Origin: Candidatus Woesearchaeota archaeon
Lineage (GTDB): Archaea > Nanobdellota > Nanobdellia > Woesearchaeales > SKIA01
DNA length: 8,332 bases
Reading direction: 5' to 3'
NCBI GenBank assembly: GCA_007116645.1
Contig: SKIA01000051.1
Coordinates: 1 to 8,332 of the forward strand
Under the pieces are notes generated by a model. The model was not told where the DNA came from. It did no database searches and saw nothing but the letters and a program-made list of their open reading frames with translations. This document shows, piece by piece, positions 6,041-8,332 of this stretch. Positions within the stretch are counted from its first letter, which is position 1. The number at the start of each line of letters is the position of its first letter. The position numbers and the translations under genes are program-made.

Positions 6041-6217
6041 GTCTTTCCAAGTGTCTAATGCTGATACGGGAATTCGTGCGTCAACAATTACTCCGTTGAA
6101 ATTCAATTTTTTCATGACAAACTTTTTTGACATAGGGTTCTGGGGGTGTTTGAAGTTTATATTCGTTGTGGGATTGTTTTCCGGGTTCGGGCGCAATCGT
6201 TTATCTGATGAGGTCAT
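6026..6217 (-). CDS. small hypothetical protein downstream of the nucleotidyltransferase gene
   Basis: This is an open frame of 63 residues from the ATG at 6217. Alternatives are an upstream GTG at 6247 (73 residues) and internal ATGs at 6133 and 6115 (35 and 29 residues). I do not recognise it. The last 29 residues (KKLNFNGVIVDARIP, then a WKDLIVE end) look protein-like, with strand-forming hydrophobics and ordinary codons, while the segment before them is rich in N, P and T. It overlaps the 3' end of the nucleotidyltransferase gene in another frame, as a second gene of an operon might, and overlaps the last 15 bases of the convergent PIN gene. Partners of nucleotidyltransferases are usually HEPN proteins of about 100-130 residues, which this is not; it could be a remnant or a chance frame. 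Confidence 0.35.
   Translation of the reverse strand: MTSSDKRLRPNPENNPTTNINFKHPQNPMSKKFVMKKLNFNGVIVDARIPVSALDTWKDLIVE
6170..6184. repeat. 15-bp direct repeat, copy 1
   Basis: GGGATTGTTTTCCGG occurs here, just past the 3' end of the nucleotidyltransferase gene, and again in the same orientation at 6817-6831, upstream of that gene. No further copy was noticed in the window. Confidence 0.6.
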
Positions 6218-6752
6218 AGTATGCTTCTGTGTTGCGAACGATAACACCGTGTTGTGCTATTTCCCGCGCCACAGAAGGCTGTGTGGATTGCATCATTGAT
6301 ATGAATTGTTTCGTGGTAAACGAGTGTATTTCCACTGGGAATGGGAATATTTGCGTTTTTTTTAGAATTGTTTCGCTAAGAGTGGGCGTATTCGTAATAA
6401 TACATAGATCAACATCCGATTTTTTTGTTGCTTGTTTTTTCGCGTGTGAGCCAAAGATGATTGCGATAAAGAAGGGGTCTTGTATGTCTTTGATGTCTTG
6501 AACGAGTGTTTTGAGTTGGATGGATTTTGTACGCTCAGCTTCTGCTGTGAATAAGTCTGGAGTGAGTTTGTTGTTAGTAGTTATTTGGTATGATGCGCCC
6601 ACCTTTCTTAGGTGGAGGCTGTCTTTTAGTGCCATCACTGCGTTGTACGTGTTTTTGTAGTCTGCTTTGAGCGTTTGTGCGATTTCACGAATGCTGCGAG
6701 GAGTGTATCTTTCTTCTAAGAGCAGGCACAAGATGCGTGTTTTCAAATCCAT
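6201..6752 (-). CDS. winged-helix plus MNT-type nucleotidyltransferase protein
   Basis: This 183-residue two-domain protein starts with a predicted winged helix-turn-helix (about 1-57, with SIREIAQTLKADYKNTYNAV as the HTH). A minimal nucleotidyltransferase domain follows, with GSHAKK (101-106), the SDVDL metal-binding pair D113 and D115, and a plausible third carboxylate E141 in FPVEIHSF. MNT proteins transfer nucleotides to proteins or RNA, and many are antitoxins that AMPylate a HEPN toxin; here no HEPN gene is visible. The HTH suggests DNA binding, and a perfect palindrome covers the predicted transcription start, so self-repression is likely. A TATA box centred 27 bp before the ATG predicts a leaderless transcript, which supports this start codon. 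A 15-bp direct repeat brackets the gene. Domains are clear; the biological role is not. Confidence 0.8.
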   Translation of the reverse strand: MDLKTRILCLLLEERYTPRSIREIAQTLKADYKNTYNAVMALKDSLHLRKVGASYQITTNNKLTPDLFTAEAERTKSIQLKTLVQDIKDIQDPFFIAIIFGSHAKKQATKKSDVDLCIITNTPTLSETILKKTQIFPFPVEIHSFTTKQFISMMQSTQPSVAREIAQHGVIVRNTEAYYDLIR

Positions 6753-6770
6753 ACCATAGTGTTATGGTAT
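6751..6770. promoter_or_regulatory. palindromic operator over the start of the nucleotidyltransferase gene
   Basis: ATACCATA (6751-6758) and TATGGTAT (6763-6770) are perfect inverted repeats around GTGT. The site lies between the TATA box and the ATG and overlaps the expected transcription start, where a bound repressor would block RNA polymerase. The HTH domain of the adjacent protein makes autoregulation the simplest reading. Confidence 0.6.
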
Positions 6771-6774
6771 GATA

Positions 6775-6782
6775 TACATAAA
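6775..6782 (-). promoter_or_regulatory. TATA box of the HTH-nucleotidyltransferase gene
   Basis: The minus strand reads TTTATGTA within an AT-rich stretch. The box is centred about 27 bp before the ATG at 6752, the same spacing as for crtI, so a leaderless message is predicted. Confidence 0.5.
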
Positions 6783-6816
6783 TATTTTGAATGTGCAAAA
6801 GTACTATATCAGTTAG

Positions 6817-6831
6817 GGGATTGTTTTCCGG
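6817..6831. repeat. 15-bp direct repeat, copy 2
   Basis: An exact copy of GGGATTGTTTTCCGG (6170-6184), placed so that the two copies enclose the HTH-nucleotidyltransferase gene with its promoter. Confidence 0.6.
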
Positions 6832-6948
6832 AGTGAACGTGTGAGTGTATATTTTCTCGCCTTTCTATATGTTCTTGAGTAAATTACGGCGATTCTGAAG
6901 AAAATGATCGATTATTCGTGTGTGACAAAGTATGACTCAATCGGTTTG

Positions 6949-6956
6949 TTTATAAA
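6949..6956. promoter_or_regulatory. isolated TATA-box-like site
   Basis: TTTATAAA is an ideal archaeal TATA box, but it is self-complementary, so the direction is open. On the plus strand it would start transcription near 6978, next to the GTG of a 27-codon frame. Neither flank is a convincing BRE. Confidence 0.35.
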
Positions 6957-7170
6957 GGACAGGGTGTTGCTCGGGTGAAGGGGTTGCTGATGGTTCAATT
7001 TAGAGTTTTAAGTTTGAATAGGACGTTTTTTGTGGTTTTGGGCGCGATTATGTGTTGATTAAGTCGAGGTTGTTTGTGTCACTGTTTAGATACAAAAGTC
7101 TATGGATGGCAAATTATGTCCTCACAGCCTCTGTACGCGCATTCTGGGCTTTTCACATTGATTTGTAGTG

Positions 7171-7185
7171 CGAAAACTTTATAAG
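7171..7185 (+). promoter_or_regulatory. promoter of the S-layer gene (BRE and TATA box)
   Basis: The purine-rich BRE-like CGAAAAC (7171-7177) sits directly before the TATA box TTTATAAG (7178-7185), the strongest promoter match in the window and fitting for an abundant surface protein. The transcription start is expected about 25 bp on, near 7205-7210, which leaves a leader of about 150 nt before the start codon. Confidence 0.7.
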
Positions 7186-7206
7186 CTGAAGTCCATATTT
7201 TAGTAT

Positions 7207-7345
7207 TCGACACAGACTCACCAGTCTGTTGTTATGCACAGGCATAAATCGCGACCAACGCAAAAACGGTGGTTGCAGCGTAAACTGTGCATAGCACAAC
7301 CGGACATGGTGCAACATTACATACAACGTATGTTTTGTTGAACAT
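7207..7345 (+). promoter_or_regulatory. structured 5' leader of the S-layer mRNA
   Basis: Several perfect stems follow the predicted transcription start: ACAGACT 7212-7218 with 7223-7229 (4-base loop, almost at the RNA 5' end); TTATGC 7232-7237 with 7242-7247 (4-base loop); TGTGC 7286-7290 with 7294-7298; and a long hairpin CAACA 7312-7316 plus ACATAC 7319-7324 with GTATGT 7328-7333 plus TGTTG 7336-7340, interrupted by a 2x2 TT internal loop and ending five bases before the Shine-Dalgarno site. GCAC 7294-7297 can also pair with GTGC 7309-7312, an alternative to the third stem. The likely roles are message stability and control of translation. A 35-codon frame (7234-7341) also crosses the leader. 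The 5' end is inferred from the TATA box. Confidence 0.55.
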
Positions 7346-7352
7346 GGAGGTG
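7346..7352 (+). promoter_or_regulatory. Shine-Dalgarno site of the S-layer gene
   Basis: GGAGGTG is a full seven-base match to the archaeal 16S rRNA tail, eight bases before the ATG. It fixes the start at 7361 and contrasts with the leaderless genes elsewhere in the window. Confidence 0.85.
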
Positions 7353-7360
7353 TTAAGATA

Positions 7361-8332
7361 ATGAATATAAAAAAAACAGTAAAAAAAATCGCAGCAATCG
7401 GTGCAAGCGCAGGTATGCTTGGCCTAACAGCTACAGCAGCATTTGCAGCAGCGCCATCGCTAGCAGACTACCCAGACTTTGTAATGTCCAACGGAGCTTT
7501 TGACGGACGCATCGTCGTAGGAGCCAACGCAGCAGCAGAAGACATTATCGGTTCAATCGATATTGCAGCTTCATTGCAAGCAGCATCAACGACACCTGTC
7601 TCAATTGACGGATCAACCTCAACGCAACTCTCAGGAGACGTTAAGCAAATCCGTGCATCAGGAGATATTCTAGAATTCGGAGAAGAAGTTTCATCAGTTG
7701 TTGAGACCATCTCATCAAACGACCTAGAAATGCTTCGCTCAGGAACCGTCTCAACTCGACGTGGAAACACTGGTTACACCCAAGTTCTACGCCTACAAGC
7801 TGACGACGCTACTGGACACGGAACAGTTATGTTCGACGAAAGACAATTGCGAGACGGAACCAGAGAAAACGTTCCTGCACTCTTCTTTAGAGGCGGAGAA
7901 TCAATCTTTGAGTACGAACTCGACTTTACGTCAGGACTTCGCTCAACAATCACCAACGGCGTTGCAGTAGACTTCGAAGATGAACCAATCTTCATGCTTG
8001 GAAGCTACTACACAATCACGCAAGCAGTTACTGACGGATCTGACACGCTACAACTGACACTTCTCGCAGGAGACGTATCAGATGTTTTGAGTACAGGACA
8101 AACAAGAACATACACAGTTGACGGACAAGAATACGAAGTAACTGTACTTCTTGTTGGTACCAACGACGTTGTACGCCTACTTGTCAACGGAGAAACCACA
8201 CGAACCCTTCAAGCAGGTCAAACAGACACTGTTGCAGGAATCGAAATCGGTATCCGTGACGTTGTAGCAACACAAGCATTCCGTGACCAAGACCCAAGCT
8301 CAATCGTTGAGTTCTGGCTAGGTGCAAACAGA
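7361..8332 (+). CDS. S-layer protein precursor, 5' part (runs off the window)
   Basis: The frame is open for 324 codons to the window edge without a stop. The first 30 or so residues are a Sec signal peptide: basic MNIKKTVKK, a hydrophobic core, then AAFAA with likely cleavage near residues 29-31. After it comes LADYPDFV and a GRIVVGANAAAEDIIGSIDI segment (about residues 49-68), the pattern found at the mature N-terminus of many archaeal S-layer proteins, where DYP and a VVG-x-N-A/x-A-x-D block mark an S-layer N-terminal domain. The rest (about 90-324) is rich in T, S, G, D and beta-type strands, with few Lys and many acidic residues, as expected for Ig-like surface domains. Codons are strongly biased (GAC far more often than GAT), consistent with high expression. 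Promoter, leader and perfect Shine-Dalgarno site fit an abundant envelope protein. It would be exported and form the cell-surface lattice. Confidence 0.82.
   Translation, partial: MNIKKTVKKIAAIGASAGMLGLTATAAFAAAPSLADYPDFVMSNGAFDGRIVVGANAAAEDIIGSIDIAASLQAASTTPVSIDGSTSTQLSGDVKQIRASGDILEFGEEVSSVVETISSNDLEMLRSGTVSTRRGNTGYTQVLRLQADDATGHGTVMFDERQLRDGTRENVPALFFRGGESIFEYELDFTSGLRSTITNGVAVDFEDEPIFMLGSYYTITQAVTDGSDTLQLTLLAGDVSDVLSTGQTRTYTVDGQEYEVTVLLVGTNDVVRLLVNGETTRTLQAGQTDTVAGIEIGIRDVVATQAFRDQDPSSIVEFWLGANR

Larger units (their letters stand above)
6783..7170. other. intergenic region without a convincing gene
   Basis: Nothing here reads as a normal protein gene, tRNA or rRNA. It holds the second copy of the 15-bp repeat (6817-6831), a perfect TATA-box-like TTTATAAA (6949-6956), and an RNA-type hairpin TTTGTGTC (7073-7080) with GATACAAA (7089-7096), whose eight pairs include one G-U. 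A 27-codon hydrophobic frame starts at a GTG at 6975 (or an ATG at 6990) and ends at 7058. A small RNA or micropeptide gene driven from the TATA-like site is possible but unproven. Confidence 0.5.

Noticed and set aside
6783..7360. tRNA or C/D box small RNA in the long intergenic region
   Set aside because: A GGTTCAA at 6993-6999 recalls a T-loop, but no acceptor, D or anticodon stems surround it, and no paired C and D boxes with correct spacing were seen.
7468..8199. minus-strand frames of 63-100 residues on the right
   Set aside because: They are antisense to the S-layer gene, which has signal peptide, Shine-Dalgarno site, strong codon bias and an open frame to the edge.

Overview
The window reads as a piece of an archaeal chromosome. 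Evidence for archaea: TATA boxes centred 27 bp upstream of start codons (leaderless genes), an archaeal-type S-layer precursor, and a carotenoid operon whose last two genes are of the kind that make the C50 haloarchaeal pigment bacterioruberin. The S-layer N-terminus, the small PIN, HTH-nucleotidyltransferase and DUF genes, and the tight packing resemble Woesearchaeota/Pacearchaeota-type DPANN archaea. That placement is inference from memory of sequence style, not from a search.

Layout. Positions 1-156 hold an array of short hairpins built on a 51-53 bp repeat. On the minus strand follow two tiny genes two bases apart, DUF4258 then DUF2283, a putative toxin-antitoxin-like pair. Positions 639-5437 carry a five-gene minus-strand operon, in transcription order crtI (carotenoid desaturase), crtB (phytoene synthase), a GGPP synthase, a UbiA-family prenyltransferase (probable lycopene elongase) and cruF (probable bisanhydrobacterioruberin hydratase). 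All four internal junctions are ATGA stop/start overlaps. Divergent from it is a PIN-domain gene; a 21-bp near-perfect palindrome lies between the two. A convergent minus-strand gene for a winged-helix plus nucleotidyltransferase protein has an 8+8 bp palindrome over its predicted transcription start, and possibly a small gene downstream. A gene-poor stretch of about 600 bp leads to a strong promoter, a structured leader of about 150 nt, a perfect Shine-Dalgarno site and the 5' part of a secreted S-layer protein gene that runs off the window.

How the genes work together. The operon could take C5 isoprenoid precursors to GGPP, phytoene, a desaturated C40 carotene, a C50 carotenoid by two prenyl additions, and a hydrated bacterioruberin-like C50 product. 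No second desaturase (CrtD type) is present, so the CrtI-like enzyme may do both desaturations, or another desaturase lies elsewhere. No IPP/DMAPP synthesis genes are in the window. The flanking small genes look like toxin-antitoxin or defence-type modules and fit an accessory region, but nothing here shows that they act with the pigment pathway.

The best candidates for undescribed biology are the complete translationally coupled C50-carotenoid operon, the hairpin array at the left edge, the structured S-layer leader, and the palindrome between the crt operon and the PIN gene.
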